This document shows positions 48,807 to 49,521 of a stretch of 49,521 nt of DNA, piece after piece. The DNA comes from CAYPQL01 sp964412905 (lineage in GTDB: Bacteria; Patescibacteriota; Minisyncoccia; JAHIHE01; JAGLIN01). The notes under the pieces are model-generated. The model searched no databases. It was not told the origin of the DNA and worked only from the letters and a program-made list of their open reading frames with translations. The position numbers were made by a program, and so were the translations under genes. The DNA lies in the NCBI GenBank assembly GCA_964412905.1, contig CAYPQL010000001.1:1-49521 (forward strand), read 5' to 3'. Position 1 is the first letter of the stretch, and each line of letters begins with the position of its first letter.

Positions 48807-49521
48807 TTATAGATTAAAAAATTTATTAATATTAACATCTTCTTTTCCTTGTTCAATTAATTCAAATTGGAAGTTTTTATTTAGTTTAAACTGAATCAGA
48901 TTGAAATTTAATGCTTCAATTGTTGTCCTGTTAATTTTATCAAAAACGCTTTTTTTATATTGTGTGTCAGGATTATCAATCAAATGCTCGCCTTTACTTT
49001 CAATTACATAAACAAGCTCCAGAGAATTATTTTTATTTTTTTTGGCGACTATAAAGTCAGGGCGGATTTTACCCCTTTTCCAACCACGAATCGCATACCA
49101 ATCTTTATTTGTCGCTATATTCCGAACCCACCAAATAACACTTTCTTTGCTGTCAATTAAATTAGCCACCTTTCTTTCTAATGTATTCATTGATAGTATG
49201 TCGGATTTTTCAAAAAGATTTGATCTATATGTTTCAACTCCTTCTGGATATATTTCATTTTCTTTTGGCAACAAATAACCGACATTTTCATCTTCGGAAA
49301 TAGCTAACACTAATTTTTTGCCATCAATCAATAAATTAAACATTAATTTTTCTTGTTCAATTTTATCGTATGATAATTTTTTGATAATTTCTTGGGTAAT
49401 AAATCCACTATTCATTAATAACTTTTTCTGATTTTTATATTTTTCACATTCTCCAATAAAAACTTGAGCTAAATCAAATGCAACAAAAGCATTATCAACA
49501 ACATCAGTTATTCGCCGCGCC
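48807..49521 (-). CDS. C-terminal part of a Res/type III-like helicase-nuclease (partial)
   Basis: The frame stays open to the right window edge (RITDVVDNAFVAFDLAQVF upstream of the first internal ATG at 49415), so the gene starts outside; 237 codons are seen. A PD-(D/E)XK site appears as RPDFIVAK ... VYVIESKGEH, with downstream YKKSVFDKIN, as at the C-terminus of type III restriction Res subunits and related DEAD/DEAH helicase-nucleases. The helicase motifs would lie beyond the edge. Followed at once by the UvrD-like gene. Confidence 0.7.
   Translation of the reverse strand, partial: ARRITDVVDNAFVAFDLAQVFIGECEKYKNQKKLLMNSGFITQEIIKKLSYDKIEQEKLMFNLLIDGKKLVLAISEDENVGYLLPKENEIYPEGVETYRSNLFEKSDILSMNTLERKVANLIDSKESVIWWVRNIATNKDWYAIRGWKRGKIRPDFIVAKKNKNNSLELVYVIESKGEHLIDNPDTQYKKSVFDKINRTTIEALNFNLIQFKLNKNFQFELIEQGKEDVNINKFFNL

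Overview
The window looks like one AT-rich chromosomal stretch of a Candidate Phyla Radiation (Patescibacteria/Parcubacteria-like) bacterium. This is an inference from style: short genes almost all on the minus strand, many small membrane-anchored Ig-like proteins, simple-repeat and palindromic insertions inside housekeeping genes, a Cas12a fragment, and a minimal NAD/redox gene set. A 10-base run of N at 33574-33583 shows that it is a scaffold, and both ends cut genes, so the extreme left end should be read with care.

Layout. 0-3.8 kb: a broken Cas12a gene with its own promoter, a second copy of the 3' end of lepA, a truncated GHKL-type ATPase with a 75-aa partner, and small membrane and secreted proteins. 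3.8-21.2 kb: the translation/transcription block lepA, rpoC and rpoB. rpoB and rpoC, normally adjacent, are separated by 7.65 kb holding anchored Ig-like proteins, an 833-aa surface protein, a HepT/MntA toxin-antitoxin pair and a small P-loop kinase. 21.2-28.2 kb: an accessory region with a nucleotidyltransferase, anchored surface proteins, a BRO-type antirepressor, a BECR-nuclease-like toxin pair, and three copies of a promoter-leader module with hairpins arranged like gene cassettes. 28.3-37.4 kb: an NAD metabolism cluster (nadB, nadA, nadE, a radical SAM gene, nadK, pncB, pncA) with a divergent-Nudix regulator of NrtR type and palindromic operator candidates. 37.5-38.7 kb: a RelA/SpoT-type HD protein and tRNA-Pro(CGG). 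38.8-44.6 kb: an arsenic/redox operon under a consensus promoter with an ArsR-type operator. 44.7-46.9 kb: a zinc/manganese ABC transporter operon lacking a binding protein. 46.9 kb to the end: a UvrD-like helicase behind the C-terminus of a Res/PD-(D/E)XK-type protein, a probable defence pair.

The most unusual signal is that 3' ends of resident genes are duplicated next to accessory DNA. A 194-bp lepA 3' end (193 identical) recurs 2,445 bp downstream of lepA. A diverged rpoB 3' end lies on the far side of the island that splits rpoB from rpoC. Two relics of the hepT 3' end sit just before anchored Ig-like genes. All are in direct orientation and keep their stop codons, as expected if accessory segments enter at, or duplicate with, gene 3' ends. 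Other points to check are a very small two-hairpin RNA with a promoter (6032-6088), the cassette-like array at 25.7-28.2 kb, and structured leaders ahead of nadB and of the 302-aa gene.
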